DNA of 64,000 bases from Anaeramoeba flamelloides (GCA_027625915.1 JANTQA010000047.1:5456001-5520000), one strand, 5' to 3'. Shown: positions 26,454 to 37,947, counted from the stretch's first letter. Notes: generated from the letters alone by a model not told the origin. Translations and numbers: made by a program.

Positions 26454-27147
26454 GTAGGGAAAAAAATCCCGTACATGAAAAAAATCCCTGACAAGATTTT
26501 TAATTGTGAATAATAGTAAAATTTTTGTCTAATTTAAATCAAATCCTTATTTAAAATAACCAATTTTTTTATGAGATTAGTAATAAACCTACCAAAAGTT
26601 CATCAAAGTAAGGTATCTAGAGAATACTCGAGTAAATGTTTGATAGCCCTATGTTGATCTACTTTTTTTGAAAAACAATCGAGTTTTATTGAGGTTTACT
26701 AGAGTTTGGAAAATGATAATTTTTCTTCTTGTTTTTTGATTGATTGAATACTGTTTTGAACAAGTGTGATTTCATTAATCATCATTCTAATAAGTGGGGG
26801 AGTTATAATTGAAAAAGTTCATTTCTTAAAAATTGGAATTTGATTGTAAATAAATGAAATTACACAATAATTTTACTAATACAGTCAGTTTCACTTTTAA
26901 GGTACAAACTTTCAATTAAATTTAAGGTACAAAAAAATCTCAAATTAAGGCACAAAATTTGAAATTTTTTTTTTTACAATTCATTTTTACTAGAATTTGA
27001 ATTTTTTGCCTTAATTTGAGATTTTTATTGTTTCTTAAATTTCGTTGAAAGTTTGTGCCTTAAAAGTGAAACTGACTGTATTCACAATTAAAAATCTTGT
27101 TAGGGATTTTTTTCATGTCCGGTATTTTTTTCACTACTCTACTTTTT
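26454..27147. mobile_element. Element with about 110-bp terminal inverted repeats, host of a nested MITE
   Basis: Left end GTAGGGAAAAAAATCCCG through ATCCCTGACAAG...TTAATTGTGAATAATAG is the reverse complement of the right end around 27081-27147. The right arm is split by the MITE at 26882-27078. An unsplit relative of the right arm lies at 35290-35405. Confidence 0.6.
26882..27078. mobile_element. TA-flanked palindromic MITE, CAGTCAGTTTCAC family, copy 1
   Basis: 197 bp, CAGTCAGTTTCACTTTTAAG at one end and its complement at the other, almost fully palindromic, flanked by TA on both sides. Ends and TA target suit the Tc1/mariner superfamily. It sits inside the right arm of the element at 26454-27147; the empty site is seen near 35345. 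Confidence 0.8.
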
Positions 27148-27234
27148 GAGTACTGTCAGAATTTTTCAGTCTGAGAATAGAACATTAAATACTAAAAATA
27201 AATCCATTGATTCAAAAGTATGTTTTGTCCAGGT

Positions 27235-27400
27235 TAAGAATCCCTATAGAATTATAAAAAAGATTGTTTTGTATTTGGATGTTGAGAATTGCTATTGTGG
27301 TTCTTTGTTTATCGATCTTCAACTTGGTATGGGGTTTAATAATTGTTAAAAAAATGGCAATTTTTGGTAATTTATTTTTAATTTTTAAATTAATATGAAG
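27235..27400 (+). repeat. Dispersed AT-rich repeat (TTATCTTGTATCTGG family), copy
   Basis: Contains TTGTATTTGGATGTTGAGAA...CTTCAACTTGGTATGGG...TTAATAATTGTTAA. Similar blocks recur at about 27700-27860 (+), 28640-28735 (-), 29440-29610 (-) and 14850-14935 (+). No coding capacity; class unknown. Confidence 0.6.
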
Positions 27401-27509
27401 TGAAGGATGGAAGGAATAATAGATTGGGTGGGGAATAATTCATTAATAATTTGTGATTTATGGTTTTTGAATTGAAATTTTTTAACAAGTTTAGTTTTAT
27501 TTTGTATTA

Positions 27510-27670
27510 CTGGTATTTGAATTCTAAATGGGACCAAATTTTCACTTTATTTTCTATATTTTTCTTTTAGAAAGAGTTTTCCAAGAAGTAGGTAGAAATT
27601 TGTGACTCTGTTTCAAAAAGGAAATTGAAAATGAAGTGAAAATTTTTCCCGTTTAATATTCAAATACCAG
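27510..27670. mobile_element. TA-flanked MITE, CTGGTATTTGAAT family, copy 1
   Basis: 161 bp, CTGGTATTTGAAT...ATTCAAATACCAG with TA on both sides. Subterminal AAAATTTTCACTT and AAGTGAAAATTTTT extend the inverted repeat to over 40 bp. Related copies: 44980-45146 and a partial one near 9684-9800. Confidence 0.75.
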
Positions 27671-27699
27671 TAAGTTTTACAATCCCTGAAAATCGAAAA

Positions 27700-27860
27700 A
27701 AAGATTATCTTGTATCTGGATGTTGAGAATTGTTATTGATGTTCTTAGTTTATTGACCTTCAACTTAGTATGGGTTTTAATAATTGTTAAAAAATGTTAA
27801 TTTTGGGCAATTTATTTTTAATTTTTAACAAAATATGAAGAGATGAGTGGAAGGTTAATT
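27700..27860 (+). repeat. Dispersed AT-rich repeat (TTATCTTGTATCTGG family), copy
   Basis: Closest relative of the 27235-27400 copy, in the same orientation, with GATTATCTTGTATCTGG, TTGACCTTCAACTTAGTATG and a shared AATTTATTTTTAATTTTTAA tail. Confidence 0.6.
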
Positions 27861-28125
27861 GGTTGGAAGGTGGGTAAGTAAACTATCTTTCATAATAATT
27901 GGCCCCTTAAAAATCAAATTTTAAATAAAAATATTTTTAATAATTGAAGTTATCATTTATAATATAAAAATTTAGATTTTGTTATTCAATACTATACTCA
28001 AGAGATATTTATTTTTTGTCTAAAAATAAAAAAAAGAAAAATAAAAAAAACTGTTTAAAAAAATTGGGACATTTATTTTGAAAGAAGCATTACATAAAAA
28101 ATAGAAAATTTATAAAAGTAAAAAA

Positions 28126-28250
28126 ACCCATTTCTCGATACTTCTTCCATTTTAATAACTAAATCTAATCTCTTTTTCATATTTGAAACCAATTTTTTCA
28201 TTAATTCATCTGTTACTTCATTCCAAATTTTTATTTTCATTTTCCATTTT
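28126..28250 (-). pseudogene. Tc1/mariner transposase remnant (C-terminal end)
   Basis: Minus-strand translation gives WNEVTDELMKKLVSNMKKRL followed by DLVIKMEEVSRNG. This fits the C-terminal W...(L/I)(I/V)xSMxxRxxxVI pattern of Tc1-type DDE transposases. Only about 40 residues remain; the catalytic part is absent. It is a possible source family for the TA-flanked MITEs, but no terminal match was shown. Confidence 0.5.
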
Positions 28251-28639
28251 AACGAAACACTATCGAAAAAATAAAAAAGAGAAAAAATGATTTATTAGCA
28301 AACTTTTCATTGTGATAGGAAAAACTTCAAAAACGTACAAAAGCAATTCATTATTCAAATGTAAGGTGGGCCATTTATTATGAAATTTAGTTTATATATT
28401 TTTGTTTTCTATGTTTCAATTAAAAGATTTATTTCTCTTTTACTATTTTACCTAAAAAAAAAATAAATTAAATTTTTAAAAGCTTAAAATAAAACACTAC
28501 CTGAATAATAAGTCAATTTAGAACACAAAAATACACATTGTTTTATAACTTAAATTCCGACCTAAACTATAAGTCTTAGGTCTGTCAATTTGGATTTATT
28601 GAAAAAAAAAAATTGTTACAAATTTTGTATTTTTGAACG

Positions 28640-28735
28640 ACTATTATAATTCACACCATTTCAAAGTAAAGATCAATAAATTAAGAACAAAAATAACAAT
28701 TCACAATAATATAATACAAGATAATATTTTTTTTT
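28640..28735 (-). repeat. Dispersed AT-rich repeat (TTATCTTGTATCTGG family), inverted copy
   Basis: On the minus strand it reads ATTATCTTGTATTATATTAT then GTTCTTAATTTATTGATCTT, matching the copies at 27.3 and 27.8 kb with divergence. Confidence 0.5.
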
Positions 28736-29249
28736 TTTTTTTTTTTTTTTTTATTTTTTTTTCTATTTTTTCCCTTGTTGAATTTCTAATTTATTGGGAA
28801 GAAGAGTTACTAAGGAAAAAAATCAAGTGGTTACCTCCTAATACTCAAAGGACAGAAACTAGTCGGTATGGGTAACTTGAAAATAAAAAGAAAAGACAAA
28901 AATAAAAACTGGAACGATCAAAAAAGATTGGATCAAAAAGAAAAAAAATGGCAGCTACTAAACAACTACCTCTCAACGAAGAATTCACGATTTCTTAGAA
29001 ATAATTAAACGAAAAAATTTTAAATAAAAGGATCGTGTCTGTTTTAATGAGTGCTCTTGATAAAAATGGACAGTTGTTTTTTTTTTTTGATTTTTTACCA
29101 ATTGTCTTTGAAAAAAAATTTTTTTTTTGTTTCCTAACTTGCTTTTTTTTTTTTTTCTTTTTGTTTTTTCAACCAATAACAAATTGGAACCTGCTCGATT
29201 CCAAAATATTTTTTTTTCTTTATCATCGAAATTACTAATTTACCATTAG

Positions 29250-29305
29250 TAATCAGAGCTGTAAGAGGATCTTTGATCACTCCCTTCAAGTAATAAAAAA
29301 AAAAG
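29250..29305 (+). mobile_element. LINE-type 3' tail without LINE body
   Basis: AGAGCTGTAAGAGG...CTCCCTTCAAGTAAT then an A run closely resembles the end of the LINE relic at 23460-23510. No reverse-transcriptase sequence precedes it, so it is either a very short truncated LINE or a SINE borrowing the LINE tail. Confidence 0.5.
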
Positions 29306-29439
29306 GATAATATTTTTTTCCATTTTCAGGGATTGTAAACATTAATACAATATAAAACTAAACTTGTTGAAAAATTTTAATTCAATACCCATATGGCACA
29401 TTTTATTATTGAATTAAGTTCCAATTTATTATTCCTTGC

Positions 29440-29610
29440 ATCCTTCACTTCGGATTTAGTAAAAAAAAAAAATAAATTATCAAAAATTGCCATTTTGAAC
29501 TACTATTAAAACCGATACCAAGTTTCCAAGATAGATAAGTTAAAAACAAAATTAACAAGTAACCAGACTCAGATACAAGATAATCCCTTTTCAAATTTCA
29601 GGGATTGTAA
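29440..29610 (-). repeat. Dispersed AT-rich repeat (TTATCTTGTATCTGG family), inverted copy
   Basis: Minus strand carries GGGATTATCTTGTATCTGAG and downstream ATGGCAATTTTTGATAATTT, matching 27.3-27.4 kb. Confidence 0.5.
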
Positions 29611-30657
29611 ACCTTAAACCAAAACGAGATTGTTACAAAAAATAAAAAAAGATATATTCAGCAATTTACTATATTTACAATTTTTTTCAAAAAATAATTA
29701 CTATTTCAATTAAAGAACATTTTGGTATTTTTTGATCCTTTATTCGACACTTGGTGACCTTTTTACCAATTTTGGGTGATTTTTTGTTGTAAAGACTTTA
29801 CAATTCCCTATCAATAACAATTACTATTTGACTAATATATTTGATTGAGTAAAATGGATCAAGAATATTTAGGATATGAACATGTTCTCGATTTACCCTT
29901 GGATATCTAGTGAATATAAAAATTCAAAAAATTAAGTTCCCATTATTAAAGTGTCGAGGTTTTGTTCTTGATTATTAGGTTATATTGAAGTATCAGTATG
30001 ATATTTGCTAAAATTTGAGAAAAAAAAAACTATTTTTGTGGACATAATTAATTTGAGATCAAATGGGAAAACAATTATTTTTACATACAAACCAAGAATT
30101 TTTATTTTGGAATTCTGGTTTTTAAATAAAATTGATAAATAATCAGACAAACCATTTGGAATTATTAGAAAATATTTTTTTTTTGCAAGTGAAAAAATAT
30201 TATAAAGTATTTTGAAAAATATGAAAACCTCTTTGATGAATATTGTTTTTTTAATCTTACTTCTTCGTTTTAATTCGAAATTTTTGATCAAAGATTGGAA
30301 TTTTGAGTGTTAGTCGAAAAAAGAAAAAGAAAAGAAAAAAGTGAAAATTTTCGTTTTTCTTGAAAAAAAGTAAATTAATTAGAAAAAAAATTTTTAAATT
30401 GTGAAAAGAAAATAATTTTGATCACAAATTTCAATAGTATGTTAGTAGAGTAAATTATTTCCTATTCATAAATGTAGATTAAAATTGTTTTTGGAAAAAA
30501 TTGAAAAATGAAAAATTTTTTCGATTTTAATTTTAAAAAGGATCTTAAATCAACAGAGATCTCCGAAAAAAAAGAATAAATCGTTCCCATTTTACGTTTT
30601 TTGAACAGTTTATCATTAGATGATTCTGATAAGTATCTTAAAAAAAAAAAAGAAATA

Positions 30658-30728
30658 CTTCCGATCGGGGAATTGAACCCCGGCCACCTGAGTGACAGTC
30701 AGGCATTCTACCTCTATACTAATCGGAA
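30658..30728 (-). tRNA. tRNA-Asp (GUC)
   Basis: 71 nt including the discriminator. Acceptor TTCCGAT pairs fully with ATCGGAA. D-arm region GTATAGAGGTAG, anticodon stem CCTGA/TCAGG enclosing loop CTGTCAC (anticodon GTC), T stem CGGGG/CCCCG with loop TTCAATT, discriminator G as expected for tRNA-Asp. No intron. A T-run of about 12 follows on the minus strand and would terminate RNA polymerase III. Looks fully functional. Confidence 0.95.
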
Positions 30729-31679
30729 GACATTATAACCTTCATTTATATATTATTGTAATATTTTTAATGTTTTCTTTCTATCAATAAAAAATTTTTT
30801 TACTCCTATATTTTTACGAATTTCTCAAAAAACAAAAAAATCACATTATTCCAAACTTCTCTCACAATCTCATAAATAATATTACTAAAATGAACAAATA
30901 TATCAGAATTAATCATTGACAATTGATGTATTCATCTACAATATATATATAATATATCCTGATAATTTTGGATATTCAACATAAACAAGAAGATTAACTA
31001 TTATCTGAATAACAAAAATTCAAACAAATTAAGTTGATCAATAAACTAATAAAGAAAAAAACAAATCAAAGAACAAAACACTTTAACATTTTAAACATAT
31101 AATAAAAAATCTATCAATTTAGAATTATTTCAATTGTTACTTATTGAAATTTGACTTAAATTCGTTTAAAAAACTTTAGGTACTCTTGTTTTTTTGATCA
31201 TACGACAATTTATTTATTATGGTTTTGTCATAAAAAACGAAATACTGTGAAATACTAAAATATTAAACAAAATAATAAGAAGGCATTTTATTTATTTTTT
31301 TTTGGAATAAATTTTTGGAAAACAAACATTTCAATTTCGAATTCTAAAGCAAAAAAACGGAATTTAGGGAAAAGTTAGATTGGAAAAAGGTGTTTAATTG
31401 CATTTTTTCTGTTAGAATTTTCAATCAAAAATTAAATCTTTAATAGACATCGGGGATTTGGTACTCATTTTCATTCCTGTGATTTACTTTTTGAGATTAT
31501 TTATATCCAAGTGGGTTTTAATTATTGTCAATAAGTACACATTAGAAATAAAACTGTTCGTAGCTTGAACGTTTGGTTGTAGTTAAGCTTTTAATCTTGT
31601 TTTTTTGGTTGGATAAAATGACAAAAAAGAGAAATTTAATTTCTCAACTCATAGAAAGCTAAGTACAATTTCAATCTCT

Positions 31680-32560
31680 GTTTGAAAACTTGTTTTGATT
31701 TTGGTTGTGTGTGTTCCACTCGATACTGAATAAAAAGAGTTGTATTTTTTCAGGAGATAAGTAAATTTTACCATTTAGAAAAATTTTAATTGTTATAAAC
31801 CTTACTAAAAAATAATTTTTTGAATGCCCTAGATATTGAAACTTTGATGTCAAAACACCGTTTACTACTCTAATTGTCCATTTAAAAAGAACCAAAGTAA
31901 TTCAGAGTTGAATCTTTAATTTTTAATTTTTGAACATTTTTTTTGATTCAATTTTTGGACTTTTTATTAAATTTTGGTTTTGGATCTAGAAATGTGTTTA
32001 TACAAAAGATTGAAATTAGTCAACAGTACACGAAAAAAATATACCAGAAAAGTTATGTCTTGAAACAAATATTTTCTTTTCGAAGACCAAACATGAAAGA
32101 TTACCTTTCCATATACATTTGCTGAAATCAAGAAGGAAAATGACAAAAAAAAATCGATAAAAGCCTATTTTGGAAGATATATGATTTTTCTAAAAAATTT
32201 GTTTGAATTCAAACTATTTTTCACCTTGAATTTTTTGACCCATTACAATTTATTATTATTTTAAAAAACATTTTTTTTCAAATTTGCTTTCAAAATTCAA
32301 TTTTCAAGTATTTTGATCAAACCAATACCAAAAAAATGGATTACTTTTTCAAAAAATTAAATAAAGGGGTTGAATTCTTGGAATCAAAAAACAGTAAAAA
32401 AGATCCAAATCAAAATAAAACAAAAATTTTATAAAAAATTTCAATCAGAATTGGAATTATTTTGGGTTCTCATTTTAATGTAAATAAATAATATTCAAAT
32501 CAAACAACTACTTCCAATATCTCTTTATTTCTGATGAGGAATTCAAAAAAAATAAACTCT
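31680..32560. mobile_element. Inverted copy of the 24092-25485 element
   Basis: Shares, in reverse orientation, AATTCAGAGTTGAATCTTT, TCTAGAAATGTGTTTATAC, AAAAGATTGAAATTAGTCAA, GCTTTCAAAATTCAATTTT and GGGGTTGAATTCTTGGAATC with the PSMA5-B intron element. Divergence is substantial with many small indels: an old family. Confidence 0.6.
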
Positions 32561-33197
32561 TTTTCAAAAAAAGGGCATATGAAATTTTCAAGAATTATTC
32601 ATAATTGAATCAAATTAATTGTAATATCATTCTAAAATCTAAAAAACTCTAAAAAACATAAAAAACAAAACTCAACTGGATATTTAAAATTCATTATTAC
32701 ATAACAATCCAAATTAAAATCGAATATTTTAAAAATTGATGTAGTATTTTTATTTGGATTGAGAAATCTTGTTTTGTAAATTGTAGGAAAAAAAATATAT
32801 CAAATAAATAAAATCCATTTGAATACGTTGAATTATGTAAAAAGTTCTTTACATTTTATTGTTAACTCTTTACGTGTCAAACTTTTGTTCTAAAAACTCT
32901 CGTTTTCAAGATAAATCTGCAATTCGTCTGGGTATTTTGTTGAATTGTATTTTCTTTATGACTTTTTTCTTTGTTCCACACAAGTATAAATTGAAAAAAA
33001 TTGAATTTATAAATATTGGATCTCTGGACGAATTACTCATCGTTCCAAAATCAAAATAATCTGAAAAATTGTTTTTTCAAGTTTAGAGCTCTTTATATCC
33101 TCTATTTTAGAAGTTATTCTCAATTTTCGATTTTTTATCAAAAAAAAAATTTTGTTGAAATTTTGAATTTTTCATTTTTAAAAAAAGGTACATTTTA

Positions 33198-33394
33198 CAG
33201 TCAGTTTCACTTTTAAGAAACAAACTTTCAACGAAATTTAAGGCACAAAAAAATATCAAATTAAAGTACAAAATTTGAAATATTTTTTTTTACAATTTGT
33301 TTTATCTAGAATATGTATTTTGTGCCTTAATTTGAGATTTTTTTTGTGCCTTAAATTTCGTTGAAAGTTTGAGCCTTAAAAGTGAAACTGACTG
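33198..33394. mobile_element. MITE, CAGTCAGTTTCAC family, copy 2
   Basis: Same 197-bp length and nearly the same sequence as 26882-27078, palindromic throughout. TA precedes it; the right flank reads AA instead of TA, probably a later change. Confidence 0.75.
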
Positions 33395-34473
33395 AAACAC
33401 AAAAATAATTTTTTTTTAGTATTTTAAAGATTATCTTACTAGGGTAATTTTTGATTAAAAATGTGATTTTGGTGAAAAAAATTGAAAAAATTAAGGTTTA
33501 AAAAAAAATTTTTTTTTGAAAAATTTTTTACTACTCTTTTGATTTTCCCATTTTTGATTTACTCAAATTTTATATTTATAATATATTTTAAACTACAATA
33601 GTTATAAATTTTTTAATTTTGAAATTTTTTTTTTGATTAAAAAAAAAATTTTTTTTATTTTTTTTTCACTTTTATCATCCTTAATTATAAAAATAAATAA
33701 GTTACTATGAATAATAGTTGATAAAATGAAATATAAAAATCTATTTGATATAGACAAATTTTTTTTTCAAAAATTTTTTATTTTTATTATTTTTGTGAAG
33801 TTTTTAAATTTAAACTTTACGAGGTTTATAGGTTTCGAAAATATTTAGTATTTAAAATGGGTGTTTTTGACTTTTTTCAAAATTGAAAATTTTAAAAAAT
33901 GTAAAATAAATTTTTTTCAAAATATTTTTTAAAGTACTAAAAATTGATAACTTTGAAAGAAAAAAGTTTTTTTAAACATCTCAAAAAAATGATTTTTATT
34001 TTTATTTTAACTGAAAAAACAATGTTTGGAAAAAAAATTTTTTTTTAATAGGAAAACTTTAGTAAATTTTCATTTTTTTCTAATTTATCATTAAAAAAAT
34101 ACACCTAACCGATATTTTGAAAAAAAAAATTATTATACCTCATCTTATTTTATCTAAATATTCATTTTTTCAAATTTTTGATAGTGTAATCACTAGAAAA
34201 ATATTAAAAAAATGCTAAAAAATTAAAAACAAATTTTTACTAGAGTTTCCTATTAAAATGTTTTTTTTCAAAAAAAATATTTTTTATATAACTTTTTTTC
34301 TATTCAATTTTAAATGTGTTAATTTTTTTACAATGAAAAAAGAAAAAAAAAATTTAATCGTAAAAAACTTTGAGTTTTTTTTTATCAAAAAAAAATATAT
34401 TAGAAAAATTACTCATGTAAAAATTCAATTTTATTATCTTCATATTTTTTATAATTTTAAAATATCCAATAAT

Positions 34474-34555
34474 TACTCATTAGCTCAGCGGTAGAGCAAT
34501 GAGATCTCAAAATTTGAAAAGCGTGTAGCCCGAGTTCGATTCCCGATTAGATCAA
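34474..34555 (+). ncRNA. tRNA-like element with intact A and B boxes
   Basis: TAGCTCAGCGGT (34481-34492) fits the Pol III A box and forms a D stem GCTC/GAGC; AGTTCGATTCC (34533-34543) fits the B box; a T run follows. The acceptor strands pair poorly and no 5-bp anticodon stem is apparent; the A-B spacing is about 8 nt too long. Best read as a degenerate tRNA or the tRNA-derived head of a SINE, less likely a tRNA with a tiny intron. Confidence 0.45.
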
Positions 34556-35054
34556 TTAAATTAATAGTTTTTTTTATTTTTTTTTAAATTTTTTATATAT
34601 AATTTGATCAATTAAAGTGTACATGTTTGCTACCTGAATTTACCTTTAAATCTTTTAAAAATTTTTTTTTCAAAAATTCAAATCCTCATAAGGTACCAAA
34701 ATTCGGATAAATGCTGGTAACTAAGTAGTTTTTTCTGTATGGGGAGTAGAAGATTTTAAATTATTTATATATACTAATATCTACAATTAAAAAAAAAAAC
34801 TTTAAAATTCATTTTAATCTATGTGAGTCACTATATATAAAATATAAAAACAATCTCAATTTTTCATTTTTTTGGATCTCTTTTATTTTTTGATTTATTG
34901 CCCAAAATAGTTGTGAAAAATCACTATAAAAAAATTTGTATATAAAAATCGATTTTGGGCAATATCTCGAAAAATAGACGTCCTAGAGACTTCTAAACAC
35001 CAAAAATCGAAATTTAAGAAAATTTTGAATTTGTTGAGCAATAAAAAAAATTTT

Positions 35055-35234
35055 TTATCCCAGTTTTATATTTACTCTTGTGTCTGTTTGATTATGCTGG
35101 CAAAATTCTTCTTTGAGCAAATCTAAAAAAGAAGAATTATCCCACAACTTTAAGCTTTTTTTTAAATCTCTGAATTTTTGAACCATTTCTTTGGTAACAC
35201 AAATTTCTGTTTTCCCCTTTTTAAAACTACTCAT
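35055..35234 (-). CDS. Short ORF, 59 residues, unrecognised
   Basis: ATG to TAA. The product is mixed-composition and not the usual F/K/N/I noise: MSSFKKGKTEICVTKEMVQK, then a hydrophilic helical stretch with LKLWDNSSFLDLLKEEF. It could be a fragment of a transposase or of a decayed gene, since it lies among repeat relics. No family recognised; it may be chance. Confidence 0.25.
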   Translation of the reverse strand: MSSFKKGKTEICVTKEMVQKFRDLKKSLKLWDNSSFLDLLKEEFCQHNQTDTRVNIKLG

Positions 35235-35289
35235 AAAAATTAATGAATTTCAAAATCTGGATTTTTCTTTTTATACTCAAAATACCCCT

Positions 35290-35405
35290 TTAAAATTGGG
35301 ATTTGATTTTTGATAATTGAAATTACACAACAATTTTCCTAATATTCACAATTTTAAAAATCTTGTAAATAATTATTTTCATGTATTGTATTTTTTTCAC
35401 TACTT
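35290..35405 (+). repeat. Solo end of the 26454-27147 element
   Basis: GGATTTGATTTTTGATAATT through ATTCACAATTTTAAAAATCT to TTTTTTCACTAC matches the right arm of that element without the nested MITE. It shows the pre-insertion sequence CCTAATATTCACAATT. Confidence 0.6.
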
Positions 35406-36503
35406 CAGGAATCATAAAAATAGTCCAAAATGATTATAATCCAGGTTTCAAAATATAGTCTGAGCTTTTTTTCTTCTTGTTCCAATGCAACATCTAATTT
35501 ACTGCCAAATAGTATACCTATGTTCACATCAATTTCGAAAGTAAAATCCAAAATATTTTCAATAAATTTTAAATTCGGAATACAATTAGTTGAACAGTTT
35601 AATATTCTCATTCTCTTTGAAATCTTTTGTTTTTTTGATCAGGTAAAATTAACTTCTAAATTTTTCTATTTTTTGAGATAAACTTCTACAATTTGATCCT
35701 TGATTTTTAGAATTTCTTAAAAAATAATAGAATGTTTTGAAGTCAATACCAGATTTATTTAGAGTTTATTATCAGTTTCTTAGAATTGGTTACAGTATAG
35801 GTCTTTCTATAACTAAAAAAAAAACGTTTTTTATTTTGAAACACATATTACTTACTGATAAAATACAATAAATGTTTGGAAAATTTGTACTTGATTTTCC
35901 TTTTTTGAAATTTTTATGCTCAAGCTTTGAATAAAGCTTTTTATGAAGTCAAGTTTTAAGAAACTCTGTAAAATTAGATTGTTCTTCAAAACATTCTTTG
36001 TCCTGGACTGTTTGATAAAGAAACAGTTCGAAGATTTATAAAAATGGGAATTGAACGAAAAATTTATTGAAATTTATTAGAATTTATCAGTGTACTTTTC
36101 AGAAAGCTTTATTAGAACAACCATATACTGTTAATTGCAAATTAAAAAGTTCAAAATTTCATTTAGCTTTCCAAAAAAATACCCCTCAAGAATAAAAAAA
36201 AATCCTCAAAAGTCTCAATTCTCTTAAAAGAGAAAATTAATAATTTAAGCTTCTTTTTAGAATTAGAAAAGTTCCAATGTTCTAATTGATTGCTAAAATC
36301 TTTTTTGATAAGAAAGATTTAATGAAAATTTTGATCCATTTATTTTGTAAAAAATAGTATTAATAAAATTGTGATAAACTTCAAAGTACTCTGATCAGTT
36401 CTTGACTAAAAACTATTTTATTCACCTTTATTGAAAATGAAATTATCTAAAAGGTTCAAAAAAAATTTGACTTTTAATTTATTACCACAAAAAAAATCAA
36501 TCA

Positions 36504-36978
36504 CAGTGGTGGAAATAACCCGTTCAGACAACCTTTAACCCATTACTAAAATTTAACTCGTGTTTTTTTTTCAGACTTGGGTATAGGAAGACCAGCAATC
36601 ACTAATAGATTCTTGTTTCAGAACCAAATTGACTTTTGAGGTTAGATCTTTGATTAATCAAAATGGCTCAATAATATTAAATGCTTTTGTTTTAAAAATT
36701 TCATCATATTTACAAAATTTGTGAGATTTAAGGATTTTTTTATAAAAATTCAAAAAATGAAATTTTGTTCATCTTCTTGTCAAAAAATTACATTTTAATC
36801 TTCCAGTATCTTCATAATTCTTTTTTAAAATTTATTTAAAGAACCCTATTTCTTGTTTATGTACTGTTGTCGTCCCATTGATTTGTTTCTTTTATTTCTA
36901 GAGTCATCCAATATTTTTTGAATGAGTTAAATTTTAGAAATGGGTTAAAATAAAAAACATGGGTTAGTTACACCACTG
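36504..36978. mobile_element. MITE-like element with CAGTGGTG ends
   Basis: 475 bp. CAGTGGTGGAAATAACCCGT and its approximate complement at 36950-36978; inner arms share CCCATTACTAAAATTTAACT / AGTTAAATTTTAGAAATGGG. CAGTGGTG ends and a TA on the right fit Tc1/mariner-type elements. No transposase inside. Confidence 0.65.
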
Positions 36979-37113
36979 TAAATTCCAAAACTTTTAACGC
37001 TTTTTCCAAAACGGAATGTGTTTGAAACAATTTCAAATCTTTTTGAAAGCTCTGTGGATTTTTGTGATGCTTTTTCTGTGAAAAAATCATTTTTTTAGAT
37101 TTTTTTCTTGTTG

Positions 37114-37947
37114 ATGATTATTTTTTTTATCCGAAGCCTTACGCACATATATTGGTTCTTAGCGGTTCTTATCTTTTTCCTCAAGAGTTTTTCCAAAACT
37201 TTTGATGAATTTACGCATTATGGGAAATTTTTACCATCAACCACCAACGATTCAAATCGGCCAGCACCGTTCCTTTATCGAATCTTTCAAAAGTACAGCG
37301 TACCCGAAAAACTTGGATGGATCTCCTTTTATTCCATAGGGCTTATCACCACTTGTGTGTGCTTTATAATTTCACCGTTTCTTTTCCATTATGTGTCATT
37401 TAATCACTCTTCGTTGATCATCTCAGTTCTGTTTGCAGTCCATTTCGTCCGAAGAATTATCGAGTGTCTTTTTTTACAGGTCTTTGTTGATCGCAGGATG
37501 AATCTTTTTAATTTAATCTCTGGTTTATCTTTTTATTTTTTCCTCGCGCTTGGCAATTTGGTTGAATTCCAACACTACATCTCTTTCTCTAAAATCATTC
37601 TAGGGTCTTTGATCTTTGTCGTTGCTTCCTTTCTGCAATGCTATTCACATTTCGTTTTATTTGGGATTCGAAAAAAAAATCCAAGAGCAAAGAGCAAAGA
37701 CTCATACTATGAAATCCCCCAAGGTGGGCTTTTTAAATTCGTTTCTGCACCTCACTACCTTTGTGAGATCCTGATCTATTTTTCTTTTCTTTACTTAAAC
37801 AGACTACGATCAATCAATTTTTTCTTGTGTTTTGTTTTTGTTTGTGCAAATTTGACACAAAGAAGTTTCAGAATACACAACTGGTATTTAAATAAATTTG
37901 ACAATTATCCTGAAAACAGAAAGAAATTAATACCTTTTATTCTCTAA
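37114..37947 (+). CDS. SRD5A3: Polyprenol reductase / steroid 5-alpha-reductase family (SRD5A3-like)
   Basis: SRD5A3-type enzymes act in the ER membrane in the last step of dolichol synthesis, which feeds N-glycosylation. The 277-residue intronless product has several hydrophobic segments and the family motifs in order: HFVRRIIECLFLQVF, YEIPQGGLFKFVSAPHYLCE (substrate and NADPH region), and a C-terminus HNWYLNKFDNYP...RKKLIPFIL matching the family's Y..(K/R)(F/Y)..YP..R.A.IPF ending. The first ATG in frame is at 37114; the open frame before it has only a TTG and then a stop. Codon use is less AT-biased than in the neighbours. Steroid reductases of the same superfamily are a less likely alternative, since the C-terminal pattern favours SRD5A3. 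Confidence 0.9.
   Translation: MIIFFIRSLTHIYWFLAVLIFFLKSFSKTFDEFTHYGKFLPSTTNDSNRPAPFLYRIFQKYSVPEKLGWISFYSIGLITTCVCFIISPFLFHYVSFNHSSLIISVLFAVHFVRRIIECLFLQVFVDRRMNLFNLISGLSFYFFLALGNLVEFQHYISFSKIILGSLIFVVASFLQCYSHFVLFGIRKKNPRAKSKDSYYEIPQGGLFKFVSAPHYLCEILIYFSFLYLNRLRSINFFLCFVFVCANLTQRSFRIHNWYLNKFDNYPENRKKLIPFIL

Larger units (their letters stand above)
26167..37113. other. Gene-poor region of about 11 kb
   Basis: Between PSMA5-B and the polyprenol reductase gene I find one tRNA, one tRNA-like element, a Tc1-type transposase remnant and many repeat relics, each listed separately. Stretches such as 29.7-30.6, 33.4-34.4 and 35.7-36.5 kb are featureless AT-rich DNA with long A and T runs. No conserved protein is recognisable. 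Confidence 0.6.

Noticed and set aside
29980-30291. 103-codon minus-strand frame
   Set aside because: Composed of F, I, K, N, L and S as expected from AT-rich noise; no homology or splice context.
35405-35611. 68-codon minus-strand frame ending near a possible splice site
   Set aside because: Slightly less random than its surroundings, but no family, no start context and no neighbouring exon could be found.
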